42,483 nucleotides of DNA from positions 1 through 42,483 of the forward strand of contig JAESUH010000014.1 in NCBI GenBank assembly GCA_016763155.1, read 5' to 3'. The stretch's first letter is position 1, and every line of letters begins with the position of its first letter. This document shows positions 1 to 7,977 of the stretch, piece by piece. The stretch comes from Rhizobiaceae bacterium. Lineage in GTDB: Bacteria > Pseudomonadota > Alphaproteobacteria > Rhizobiales > Rhizobiaceae. Under the pieces are notes generated by a model. The model was not told the origin of the DNA, did not search any database, and was given only the letters and a program-made list of their open reading frames with translations. The translations under genes and the position numbers were made by a program.

Positions 1-37
1 CACGTCTGGTTCTGAATATTTAATAGGAGGAAAAGTG

Positions 38-1375
38 ATGCAAGGACTCAAGCTTACCGCCGAAAATATTTCGAATATGGTAGAAGGCTATCAGGTACAT
101 CGCGATGTTTATACCAGCGAGGAAGTGTATCAGCTCGAAATGCGACATCTGTTTTCCAATGTCTGGGTATTCGTTGGACACGAAAGCCAGACCGCGAAAA
201 AGGGCGATTATTTTACCACCCAGATCGGTGACCAGCCAGTTATTCAGGTGCGCCACTCTGATGGTGAAATTCATGTTCTGTACAATCGATGTCCTCATAA
301 GGGGACAAAAATTGCCATAGATCGTCAGGGCAATACGGGCAAGTTTTTTCGATGCCCCTATCATGCATGGTCATTCAAAACCGATGGGTGCCTTTTGGCC
401 ATTCCACTGAAGAAGGGCTATGTGGACACCAGGCTCGACCAAACGGAAAATGTCAAAGGCATCAAGCCCGTTGGTGCGGTTCGAAACTACCGGGGTTTTA
501 TCTTCGCACGGCTGGCTGAACAAGGCATTGAGTTTGATGAATTCTTTGGCGACAGCCTGTCTTCAATTGATAACATGGTGGATCGTTCACCGGCAGGTCG
601 ACTGGAAGTTGCAGGCCCGCCGCTTCGCTATATGCATCAATGTAACTGGAAAATGTTGGTAGAGAACCAGACCGACACTTGCCATCCCATGGTTGCCCAC
701 GAAAGCAGTGCTGGAACGGCAGTGAAGATTTGGGAGAAAATGGGAAAACCGGTACCAACGCCGCCTGCTATGCAAATTATTGCTCCGTTTATGTCACCTT
801 ATGAATTCTTCGAAAAGATGGGTATCCGCACCTGGCCCAACGGGCACGGACATACGGGCGTACATCATTCAATCCATTCCGACTACGAGCAAATTTCGGG
901 TTATTTCGAAGCTATGGTTGAGGCATATGGCGAAGAAAAAGCCAAAGCAACATTGAATGAAAATCGTCATAACACGATTTATTTTCCAAATATTATGATC
1001 AAGGCCCCCGTCCAGCAATTGCGTAACTTCATTCCGCTCGGGGCTGGAAAAACGCTGGTTGAGAGTTACGTTTTTCGACTGGTTGATGCCCCTGATGAAC
1101 TTGTCGCCCGCTCGGCGATGTACAATCGCATGATCAATGCGCCAACTTCCATTGTCGGTCATGACGATCTTGAAATGTATGAACGGGCACAGGAAGGGTT
1201 AATGTCAAATGGTCTGGAATGGGTGAACCTTCAACGGCTATATCAGGACAATGAAAACTTTGGCCAAGAAGCGGTGGTGAATGGCACCACAGAGCGGCAA
1301 ATGCGTAACCAGTTTAATGCCTGGGTAAAATTCATGACCTGCTCCATGCCGCAGGCCGACGAGGTGTCCCGATGA
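38..1375 (+). CDS. Rieske non-heme iron ring-hydroxylating oxygenase, alpha (catalytic) subunit
   Basis: Large subunit of an aromatic dioxygenase, 445 aa. The Rieske [2Fe-2S] ligands are visible as C85-P-H87 and C106-P-Y-H109. The mononuclear iron site appears as N210, D213, H216 and H221 (D-x2-H-x4-H), with the third ligand probably in the GHDDLEMYER segment near the C-terminus. I chose the ATG at 38 because the strong AGGAGG at 25-30 lies 7 nt upstream; the GTG at 35 would be too close. The beta-subunit gene overlaps the stop by ATGA. The genes that follow (thiolase-like, DUF35 and isatin-hydrolase-type proteins) suggest an indolic substrate such as indole-3-acetate, as for the IadDE-type oxygenases of auxin degraders; that is inference. 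No ferredoxin or reductase gene lies in the window, so electron-transfer partners must be encoded elsewhere, possibly off the left edge. The family assignment is very secure; the substrate is not. Confidence 0.95.
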   Translation: MQGLKLTAENISNMVEGYQVHRDVYTSEEVYQLEMRHLFSNVWVFVGHESQTAKKGDYFTTQIGDQPVIQVRHSDGEIHVLYNRCPHKGTKIAIDRQGNTGKFFRCPYHAWSFKTDGCLLAIPLKKGYVDTRLDQTENVKGIKPVGAVRNYRGFIFARLAEQGIEFDEFFGDSLSSIDNMVDRSPAGRLEVAGPPLRYMHQCNWKMLVENQTDTCHPMVAHESSAGTAVKIWEKMGKPVPTPPAMQIIAPFMSPYEFFEKMGIRTWPNGHGHTGVHHSIHSDYEQISGYFEAMVEAYGEEKAKATLNENRHNTIYFPNIMIKAPVQQLRNFIPLGAGKTLVESYVFRLVDAPDELVARSAMYNRMINAPTSIVGHDDLEMYERAQEGLMSNGLEWVNLQRLYQDNENFGQEAVVNGTTERQMRNQFNAWVKFMTCSMPQADEVSR

Positions 1376-1854
1376 AAAATATCAGCAAGGATGATTTGAT
1401 CGATTTCCTTTACGAGGAAGTGCGGATGCTGGACGAAGGGCGGTATGATGAATGGTTGGCTCTGTGGCTGCCTGATGGTCATTATTGGATGCCGCTTGAG
1501 TATAAACAAACCGACCCAAATCTGGTGACCTCATATCTCTATGAAGATCTTTTTATGCTGAATTTGCGGATAGAAAGATTGAACGGGGAACGGACCTTCA
1601 GCCAGAAACCCAAGACCCGTTGTCACCATGTTATCCAGCGTCCGTTTATCGATAGTATGGACCACGAAAAGGGCGAATACATCACCAACACATCCATGCA
1701 TTATGTCGAAACGCGCCTTGATGAGCAAATTTTACTGGCCTTTACAGCGACCCACGAACTGAAACAGATCGATGGAGAAATCAAAATCGCCAATAAGCGG
1801 GTGGATCTGGTAAATTGCGATGCTGCGTTCGGCAACATACAGCTCTTGCCATGA
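1372..1854 (+). CDS. Ring-hydroxylating dioxygenase beta subunit
   Basis: Small structural subunit (160 aa, the usual size) of the alpha/beta Rieske oxygenase. It has the SnoaL/NTF2-like cone-fold pattern: an N-terminal helix with FLYEEVRMLDEGRYDEWLAL, a WMPLEY segment, the RIERLNGERTFSQKPKTR region and a C-terminal beta-rich KRVDLVNCD. These are family hallmarks. The start ATG overlaps the alpha stop codon (ATGA), so translational coupling is likely and an alpha3beta3 enzyme is expected. It carries no cofactor ligands of its own. Confidence 0.93.
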   Translation: MKNISKDDLIDFLYEEVRMLDEGRYDEWLALWLPDGHYWMPLEYKQTDPNLVTSYLYEDLFMLNLRIERLNGERTFSQKPKTRCHHVIQRPFIDSMDHEKGEYITNTSMHYVETRLDEQILLAFTATHELKQIDGEIKIANKRVDLVNCDAAFGNIQLLP

Positions 1855-1912
1855 TGATGCATTCAATTTCCCTTGTATCGTTTATGCCAACTTCATTGAA
1901 TGGAATTGTGTA

Positions 1913-3085
1913 ATGGGCCTCAGACAAGCCTATGATGGCGTCGCTCTGGTCGCGCCATTTTCCACGCCCTATCAGCGTTATTCCACCGATACCGCCCATT
2001 GGTGGATCGCCGGTGCACTGCGCGGAGCCCTTGGCACTGCCGGATTGAAACCGGGCGAAATTGACGGTTTTTGCGTATCCAGTTTTTTGCTGGCACCCGA
2101 TTCAGCCGTTGGACTGACCCAGCATCTGGGCCTGTGTCTGCGCTGGCTCGATCATATTCCGATGGGTGGGGCAAGCGGCATTGTTGCTTTGCGCAGAGCA
2201 GCCCGTGCAGTTCAATGCGGGGATGCAAATATTGTTGCCTGCGTTGCCGGTGACACCAATCACATCGATAGCTTCAGAACTCTGCTATCCGGTTTTTCCC
2301 GCTCTGCGTCAGACGCTTCCTACCCCTATGGTTACGGTGGCCCGAATGCAAATTTTGCCCTGCTTACGGATCGCTACATGCAGGAATATGGAGCTACCCG
2401 CGAAGATTTCGGCCGCATCTGCGTTGCGCAACGAAGCAATGCGCTGAAATATCCCGGCGCGATGATGAAAAAACCACTGACGCTGGAGCAGTACCTCGAT
2501 ACGCGGCCAATTTCAGACCCGATCGCATTGTTTGACTGCGTGATGCCCTGCGCCGGATCGGAGGCATTTTTGGTGATGCCCGAAGAAGAGGCGGTGAAGC
2601 GCGAGCTTCCCTACGCATTGATTGGGGGTACGATTGAGCGTCATAATGCCCATGCGGAGGACCCGATCCAGTTGCGCGGCGGCTGGACTTTGGACATTGA
2701 CGAACTTTATGAAATGGCCGATTGCGATGCCAAGAAAATTGACCTGCTACAAACCTATGATGACTATCCGGTGATATGCATGATGCAGATTGAAGATCTG
2801 GGGTTTTGCGAAAAAGGTTCTGCGGCAGAATTTGTGCGATCCCATGACCTAACCATTGATGGCGATTTTCCGCATAACACTTCCGGCGGCCAATTATCCG
2901 CTGGTCAGGCCGGTGCAGCCGGCGGTTTTTTGGGACTGGTTGAAGCGATCCGACAAGTGAGCGGCACCGCAGGTCCAACCCAAGTAAAAGACGCCAATCA
3001 TGCAATGGTCGCAGGATTTGGCATGATCAATTATGACCGAGGCGTTTGTTCAGGTGCCGCAATTATCAGGAGCGGAAATTCATGA
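1913..3085 (+). CDS. Thiolase-like protein (SCP-X/lipid-transfer type) lacking the thiolase nucleophile; candidate CoA-ester aldolase subunit
   Basis: A 390-aa thiolase-fold protein of the SCP-X/Ltp group that habitually pairs with DUF35 proteins. The open frame extends upstream to 1820 but overlaps the beta-subunit gene, so I take the ATG at 1913; no good Shine-Dalgarno sequence is seen. Key thiolase residues are altered. The nucleophilic cysteine position is Ala87 in GGASG (85-89), and the GHP histidine is Gln332 in SAGQAGAAGG. The C-terminal cysteine is kept (Cys379 in GVCSGAA). Such a protein should not do Claisen condensation or thiolysis. Steroid-degrading Ltp2, which works with DUF35 ChsH2, is a retro-aldolase of this fold. 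The next gene is a DUF35 protein starting inside this stop codon, so an analogous heteromer is likely. The proposed reaction is cleavage of a tertiary beta-hydroxyacyl-CoA such as dioxindole-3-acetyl-CoA to isatin and acetyl-CoA. The fold is secure; the reaction is inference. Confidence 0.85.
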   Translation: MGLRQAYDGVALVAPFSTPYQRYSTDTAHWWIAGALRGALGTAGLKPGEIDGFCVSSFLLAPDSAVGLTQHLGLCLRWLDHIPMGGASGIVALRRAARAVQCGDANIVACVAGDTNHIDSFRTLLSGFSRSASDASYPYGYGGPNANFALLTDRYMQEYGATREDFGRICVAQRSNALKYPGAMMKKPLTLEQYLDTRPISDPIALFDCVMPCAGSEAFLVMPEEEAVKRELPYALIGGTIERHNAHAEDPIQLRGGWTLDIDELYEMADCDAKKIDLLQTYDDYPVICMMQIEDLGFCEKGSAAEFVRSHDLTIDGDFPHNTSGGQLSAGQAGAAGGFLGLVEAIRQVSGTAGPTQVKDANHAMVAGFGMINYDRGVCSGAAIIRSGNS

Positions 3086-4338
3086 CCACGCCCCTCACCC
3101 CACCCCCAAAAAAGAACCCACAGAAGCGAACGATTGCTCCAACTCGCCCCTCTGAAGCGCGCAGTCGCGCGGCCATGGGATTGAGTGCCGCAGCAGCCGA
3201 AGGGCGGTTTGCGCTACAGCGTTGCGCAGAATGTGACACCCTCCAATATCCGCCACGTGACGTGTGTTCAGCGTGTTTGTCCCCTGACCTCTCCTGGAAA
3301 GATATTTCGCCTGAGGGAGAAATTCTGGCCGAAACAACCATACATGCTGTTTCAAAACTCTATTTTCGCGAACGCGTTCCGTGGCGCATCGGTACTGTGC
3401 AACTGGATGCCGGGCCAGTGGTTATTTGTCATTTGCACGGCGATTGCGAACGAAATTCTCGCGTCACACTTATTAACCGCCTGGACCGATCCGGTCAGGG
3501 TGTGCTGATGGCTTTGCCAAAGGAAGGAAGTCTCAACATGGAAGATGACCCACAACTTCGCGCCATGACCAGCGATCCAAAACATCGCCGGATTCTGATT
3601 ACCGATGCCCGCAATACCAACACACCGGCTCTGGCAAGATCCTTGCTGGATGCGGGGGCTGCGACGGTATTTATTGGCGAAGCTGAAAACTGGCGACCCA
3701 ATCCAATGCGTGACGAATTGAACAAAATGGCGAATGTTCATATTTTCCCGCTGGATGTCACAGACACTTCCTCGGTTCAGGAACTCGCTGCAGAAATTGG
3801 TGGCAAAACCGACATCATGATTAACAATGCCAGCTTCATCAGGCCGGGCGGTGTACTGGCGCGTGGCGATACGGGATTTGCCCGTGATGAGATTGAGGTG
3901 AATTATCTCGGGCTGATGCGTCTTGCTCAGGCCTTTGGGCCGGGCATGTGTTCGCGTACTGCGGATGGCGTTAATTCAGCCGTGGCATGGGTCAATATTT
4001 TTTCTGTTTATGCGCTTTCAAACGACCCTGAATTTGGGTGTTTTTCAGCGTCAAACGCTGCTGCCAGATCGTTGAGCCAGAACATGCGTGCCGATTTCAG
4101 ATCATCCGGCCTACGGGTAATGAATGTTTATACCGGACCAACAGACGATGATTGGCATCAATTGGTTCCGCCACCCAAAGTCGCCCCCATTGCATTGGCG
4201 CGAAGCGTAGTTCAGGGATTGAAAGACGGCCTCGAAGAGACCTATTGCGGCGATGTGGCCAAGGATCTTTATCAAAGGTTCCAGAATAATCCGAATGTTC
4301 TGGAACGCGAATTGACCCAGGGTGGAGATGGACCATGA
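3082..4338 (+). CDS. DUF35 (zinc ribbon + OB fold) fused to a degenerate short-chain dehydrogenase domain
   Basis: 418 aa in two parts. Residues 40-145 form a DUF35 module: a zinc ribbon with C48-x2-C51 and C62-x2-C65, then an OB-like segment (GEILAETTIHAVSK onward). Residues 168-400 form a Rossmann/SDR domain. The SDR part looks catalytically dead. The glycine-rich loop is replaced by TDARNTNT, the YxxxK pair is Phe321/Asn325 (FSASN), and only the NNAS (248-251) and Ser308 positions survive. The start is the ATG at 3082 (AGGAGCGG just upstream, overlapping the thiolase-like stop) rather than the in-frame ATG at 3046. DUF35 proteins are obligate partners of thiolase-like aldolases (e.g. ChsH2 with Ltp2). 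The SDR tail may have become a structural or product-channelling domain next to the isatin hydrolase. The domain calls are firm; the role is inferred. Confidence 0.85.
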   Translation: MTTPLTPPPKKNPQKRTIAPTRPSEARSRAAMGLSAAAAEGRFALQRCAECDTLQYPPRDVCSACLSPDLSWKDISPEGEILAETTIHAVSKLYFRERVPWRIGTVQLDAGPVVICHLHGDCERNSRVTLINRLDRSGQGVLMALPKEGSLNMEDDPQLRAMTSDPKHRRILITDARNTNTPALARSLLDAGAATVFIGEAENWRPNPMRDELNKMANVHIFPLDVTDTSSVQELAAEIGGKTDIMINNASFIRPGGVLARGDTGFARDEIEVNYLGLMRLAQAFGPGMCSRTADGVNSAVAWVNIFSVYALSNDPEFGCFSASNAAARSLSQNMRADFRSSGLRVMNVYTGPTDDDWHQLVPPPKVAPIALARSVVQGLKDGLEETYCGDVAKDLYQRFQNNPNVLERELTQGGDGP

Positions 4339-5123
4339 GCCAACAACTATTAGCAGATTTTGCGGCACAAATTGTATCCGGTGACATCCGCGTCGTCGAT
4401 TTAACCCACACGCTTGATCCAGATTTTCCGGTGATTATTCTGCCACCGGAATTTGGCCAATGTGCCAGATTTCGCATGGAAGAAATTAGCGCCTATGACC
4501 ATCGCGGGCCTGCATGGAAATGGAATAATATCAGCATGTCGGAGCACACCGGCACGCATTTTGATGCGCCTTCGCACTGGGTTTCAGGCCGCGACCTGCC
4601 TAACAATTCGGTGGATTCAATTCCACCTGAAAATTTCATCGGCGCGGTTGTTGTCATTGATTGCTCTGAAGGAACGGCCGCGAATGACGACTATGAACTC
4701 ACGCCAGAAATTATTCAGGAATGGGAAGCCATTCACGGTAAAATTCCCAAAGGTTCATGGGTATTGATGCGCACGGATTGGTCGAAACGAAGCGGTGCTG
4801 AATATCTCAATATGAAAGATGATGGTCCCCACTCACCTGGGCCAACACCAGATGGCATCCGGTTTCTAATTGATCAGCGCGACATTCGCGGTTTCGGCAC
4901 TGAATGTGTGGGCACGGATGCGGGACAGGGAGCAAACCATACCCCGCCCTATCCGGCGCATTTCTTTCTGCATGGCGCTGGCAAATATGGCCTGCAATGT
5001 CTGGCTAATCTGGATCAACTTCCAAGCACTGGCGCGGTATTATTCGCGGCACCGTTAAAAATCAAGAATGGTACCGGCAGTCCTCTAAGGATTTTGGCAA
5101 TGGTACCTGGAGACAATTCATGA
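4335..5123 (+). CDS. Cyclase-family metal hydrolase, probably isatin hydrolase
   Basis: 262-aa member of the cyclase/kynurenine formamidase superfamily (PF04199 type). The metal motif is H71-TGT-H75-F-D77-APS-H81. Family features LMRTDW, GTECVGTDAG and H-F-F-L-H with LANLDQLP follow in order. Motif spacing, length and the Trp-rich stretch before the motif (AWKWNN) fit the Mn-dependent isatin hydrolase known from Labrenzia, which opens isatin to isatinate. Kynurenine formamidase (KynB) uses the same fold and is the main alternative, since a tryptophan 2,3-dioxygenase lies at 16284-17126. However, this gene is locked by ATGA overlaps into the Rieske/DUF35 operon rather than placed with kynA, and no kynureninase is present. 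The Shine-Dalgarno sequence GGTGGAGATGG precedes the start. The family is secure; isatin as substrate is likely but unproven. Confidence 0.85.
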   Translation: MSQQLLADFAAQIVSGDIRVVDLTHTLDPDFPVIILPPEFGQCARFRMEEISAYDHRGPAWKWNNISMSEHTGTHFDAPSHWVSGRDLPNNSVDSIPPENFIGAVVVIDCSEGTAANDDYELTPEIIQEWEAIHGKIPKGSWVLMRTDWSKRSGAEYLNMKDDGPHSPGPTPDGIRFLIDQRDIRGFGTECVGTDAGQGANHTPPYPAHFFLHGAGKYGLQCLANLDQLPSTGAVLFAAPLKIKNGTGSPLRILAMVPGDNS

Positions 5124-5845
5124 CCAAATTAACAGCCGTCATTACCGGTGGAAATAAAGGCATTGGAGCTGATCTGGCAGCCCGTCTTCTGGATCAGGAT
5201 TACAAAGTGATCTCCGTTGCCCGTAGCGCACCTGAAGTCTCGCATCCAAACCTATATTCGGTTGAAGCGGATTTGTTGGATGTGGACGCGGTCACCCGTG
5301 CGGCAAGTGAGATTGCGAAATCCCATCAGGTCACTCACCTGATCCACAATGCAGGTTTGATCTGGCCAAATCTGATTGAAGAGGCAAAGCCTGAAGACAT
5401 TACCGGATTAGCGCAGCTTCATCTTGGTTCGGCACTGACGTTGTTACAAGCGTTCCTGCCATCCATGAAAGAGGAAAGGTTTGGCCGCGTCATGTTTAAT
5501 GCTTCGCGCGCCGCCTTGGGAGCGCCTACCCGCACGGCATATTCTGCCAGCAAGGCAGGCATGATCGGCATGGCGCGCACATGGGCGCTGGAGCTTGCTC
5601 AATATGGCATTACCGTAAACGTTGTCGCGCCGGGGCCAATTCTAACGGATAACTTCTGGGGCATTGTTGAAAAAGACAGCGAGCAACAATCGGCACTGGC
5701 CAACCGCATTCCTGTGGGCAGGATTGGCACGGTCCGGGATGTATCAAACGCATTTTTGTTCTTTTGCAATCCGGAAAACAGTTTTGTCACCGGCCAGACA
5801 CTTTATGTCTGCGGCGGTGCAAGCGTTGGCACGCTCACCATCTAG
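5120..5845 (+). CDS. Short-chain dehydrogenase/reductase
   Basis: Classical SDR of 241 aa. It has a TGGNKGIG cofactor loop (9-16), HNAG (76-79), catalytic Ser129, and the Y141-SAS-K145 pair, all intact, and ends in the usual VTGQTLYVCGG segment. It starts inside the stop of the hydrolase gene (ATGA), so it belongs to the same operon. It could reduce or oxidise a hydroxyl/keto group of an indole-ring or CoA-ester intermediate; FabG-like or 3-hydroxyacyl-CoA dehydrogenase activity cannot be told apart by sequence. The intact active site contrasts with the dead SDR domain two genes upstream. Confidence 0.9.
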   Translation: MTKLTAVITGGNKGIGADLAARLLDQDYKVISVARSAPEVSHPNLYSVEADLLDVDAVTRAASEIAKSHQVTHLIHNAGLIWPNLIEEAKPEDITGLAQLHLGSALTLLQAFLPSMKEERFGRVMFNASRAALGAPTRTAYSASKAGMIGMARTWALELAQYGITVNVVAPGPILTDNFWGIVEKDSEQQSALANRIPVGRIGTVRDVSNAFLFFCNPENSFVTGQTLYVCGGASVGTLTI

Positions 5846-5893
5846 GCATGGTGATTTAGAAAACACATTAAGAATTCAAACTTTGGAACAGAT

Positions 5894-6970
5894 ATGAAAA
5901 TTGCGATTTTAGGTGGTGGCAACGGATCTTATGCGGCCGTAGCTGATATGATCGAAGCAGGTCATGATGTTAGCTGGTGGCGGAGGTCAGCGGATAGTTT
6001 TTCAAGCATCAAGAATGCTGGCGGGTTATCAGTCGTAGATTTTGAAGGTACGCGGCAGGTCTCGCCAAAAATGACAGATCAAATTGCCGAGGCAATTGCT
6101 GGAGCAGAGCTTATTCTTGTGCCAACACCGGCGAACGCTCAGGCCGACATTGCTGAGGCTCTGGCGCCTCATCTGGTTGACGGGCAGGTGATTTATCTGC
6201 CGCCCGGCACCTTTGGTTCTTATGTGATGATGAAGCAAATTCGGGCGCAGGGATCGAACGCCCAAATCATGATTGCAGAAACCGGAACCCTGCCTTGGCT
6301 TGCAAGAAAAACCGATGATCACACGGTTCGAATTACCACTCGCGCCTCAAGATTACCAACTGGTGTATTGCCTGCGAAACGCTCAAAAGAAGCGTTGGAA
6401 ATTCTCAGCAAGGCGTTTCCCGAAGCCATCGAACCTTCGGAAGATGCGTTGTCCGGCGCACTGATGAATGCAGGCCCGATCATTCATCCGCCTTTGATCA
6501 TGATGAATGCAGGCCCAATTGAACATTTTGATGCGTGGGACATACATAATGAGGGCACGCAGCCTTCGATACGAAATGTTCATACAGCTCTAGATGCCGA
6601 ACGCATTGCGGTGCGTGAGGCACTCGGCTATGGCGCTCCGCATTTTCCGCTGGCCGATCACTATGAAACCAGCGACTGGATGTATGGAAATCTGGCTCAT
6701 GACAAATTGGTAGGTTCCGGCGACTGGCACGAACCTCTCAATTTGCGTGACCATCGATATTTAACCGAAGATATCGGTCTTGGACTGGCGTTCCTTGTTT
6801 CCGTTGCAAACTGGGCGAAGGTGCCTTGTCCTGTGGCTTCGGGGCTGTTGGCTATTGCTGGTGCTGCATCGGGTAATGATTTTACTAAATGGCCTCGCAC
6901 TTTTGAAGCGCTTGGTCTGGCGGGCGAAAGTCGTGAGGCCGTTCAAGCCATGCTGCAGGAGGGTTTTTGA
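5894..6970 (+). CDS. NAD/NADP octopine/nopaline dehydrogenase-family oxidoreductase
   Basis: 358 aa with an N-terminal Rossmann fold (LGGGNGSYAAV, residues 6-16) and a helical C-terminal domain of the octopine/nopaline dehydrogenase type. The family signature appears as NAGPIIHPPLIMMNAGPIEH, holding the conserved His, followed by DAERIAVREALGYG. Characterised relatives reductively condense or oxidatively split opine-type amino acid conjugates or act on 2-hydroxy/keto acids. Inside this catabolic operon it may act on an amino acid conjugate of the aromatic acid or on a keto intermediate; the sequence does not decide. It sits 48 nt after the SDR with a weak ribosome site, and its stop codon overlaps the start of the next gene (TGATG). 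Confidence 0.82.
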   Translation: MKIAILGGGNGSYAAVADMIEAGHDVSWWRRSADSFSSIKNAGGLSVVDFEGTRQVSPKMTDQIAEAIAGAELILVPTPANAQADIAEALAPHLVDGQVIYLPPGTFGSYVMMKQIRAQGSNAQIMIAETGTLPWLARKTDDHTVRITTRASRLPTGVLPAKRSKEALEILSKAFPEAIEPSEDALSGALMNAGPIIHPPLIMMNAGPIEHFDAWDIHNEGTQPSIRNVHTALDAERIAVREALGYGAPHFPLADHYETSDWMYGNLAHDKLVGSGDWHEPLNLRDHRYLTEDIGLGLAFLVSVANWAKVPCPVASGLLAIAGAASGNDFTKWPRTFEALGLAGESREAVQAMLQEGF

Positions 6971-7953
6971 TGGCAGAGCGTGACGTGGTTTGTTGCATTG
7001 GAGCAGGAAGAATGGGGCGTGGCATTGCCCATGCCGTTGCCTATGCGGGCCACAAGGTTCATTTGCTGGACGCCAAACCTCGCGACAGCGCCGCGTTTGA
7101 AGCATTTCGCACAGAAACGCTGGATGTTATTAACGGTAGCTTGTCTTCATTGGCCAGACTGGGGGCGTTGGAATTTTCAGATGTTTCAACAATCCTCAAG
7201 CGTGTGGAAGTCCACAGTCTTGAAGATGCAAACACAGCACTTGCCGATGCGAAGATCGTCTTCGAAGGCGTGCCCGAAGTTCTGGATGCCAAGAAGCACG
7301 CATTCGCTTTGTTTGATGAACACGCAAGCAAGAATGCGATTCTTGCTTCAACCACTTCGACCATTTTGTCGACAGATCTGGCGGAGTTTACGAAATCACC
7401 AGATCGGTTTTTAAATGCACATTGGTTGAACCCTGCTTTTCTGGTCCCTCTGGTCGAGGTAAGTCCGACACCAAATACTGACTCAAATGTCATTACAGAG
7501 CTAAACGATTTTCTTGAGAGCATCGGCAAAGTTCCGGTGCTGTGCAAAGCCTCGCCGGGCTATATCGTGCCCCGCATTCAAGCATTAGCAATGAATGAGG
7601 CGGCACGGATTGTGGAAGATGGTGTGGCCAGCGCTGAAGATGTGGACAAGGCTATCAAATACGGGTTTGGTTTCCGTTTTGCGGTTTTGGGAATGCTGGA
7701 ATTCATCGATTGGGGTGGCGGAGATATTCTCTATCACGCCAGCAATTACATGACCAAAGCCATGAATGATGAGCGGTTTGCAGCACCAGATATCATCAAA
7801 TCCAATATGGAAAATGATCGCATTGGTCTGCGCACGGGCCAGGGCTTTTATAATTATGACAATGTTGATGTGGCCGAATACCAACAACAAAAAATGGCAG
7901 CATTTCTGAAAATGTTGCAGGATAATGATATGGTGCGCAAACCGGTTCTTTAG
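6970..7953 (+). CDS. 3-hydroxyacyl-CoA dehydrogenase family protein
   Basis: 327 aa, two-domain NAD-dependent 3-hydroxyacyl-CoA dehydrogenase without a crotonase fusion. Visible features are the dinucleotide loop GAGRMGRGIA (11-20), an acidic residue ending the second strand (HLLD), the catalytic H151 in the HWLNP motif, and the C-terminal domain beginning with SPGYIVPRIQALAMNEA. It likely oxidises a beta-hydroxyacyl-CoA (or a hydroxy acid, as lambda-crystallin-like members do). The ATG at 6970 has AGGAGGG 6-7 nt upstream and overlaps the previous stop; the TTG one codon earlier is less likely. It is part of the tightly packed operon. Confidence 0.9.
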   Translation: MAERDVVCCIGAGRMGRGIAHAVAYAGHKVHLLDAKPRDSAAFEAFRTETLDVINGSLSSLARLGALEFSDVSTILKRVEVHSLEDANTALADAKIVFEGVPEVLDAKKHAFALFDEHASKNAILASTTSTILSTDLAEFTKSPDRFLNAHWLNPAFLVPLVEVSPTPNTDSNVITELNDFLESIGKVPVLCKASPGYIVPRIQALAMNEAARIVEDGVASAEDVDKAIKYGFGFRFAVLGMLEFIDWGGGDILYHASNYMTKAMNDERFAAPDIIKSNMENDRIGLRTGQGFYNYDNVDVAEYQQQKMAAFLKMLQDNDMVRKPVL

Positions 7954-7977
7954 GAGAGCTGTGGGAGGAAAAGTTGA

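Noticed and set aside
1820..1912. Upstream extension of the thiolase-like protein
   Set aside because: Overlaps the beta-subunit gene and adds no thiolase-fold residues.
2394..3005. 203-codon open frame antisense to the thiolase-like gene
   Set aside because: Shadow of the coding strand; low-complexity Arg/Ser-rich translation and no motif.
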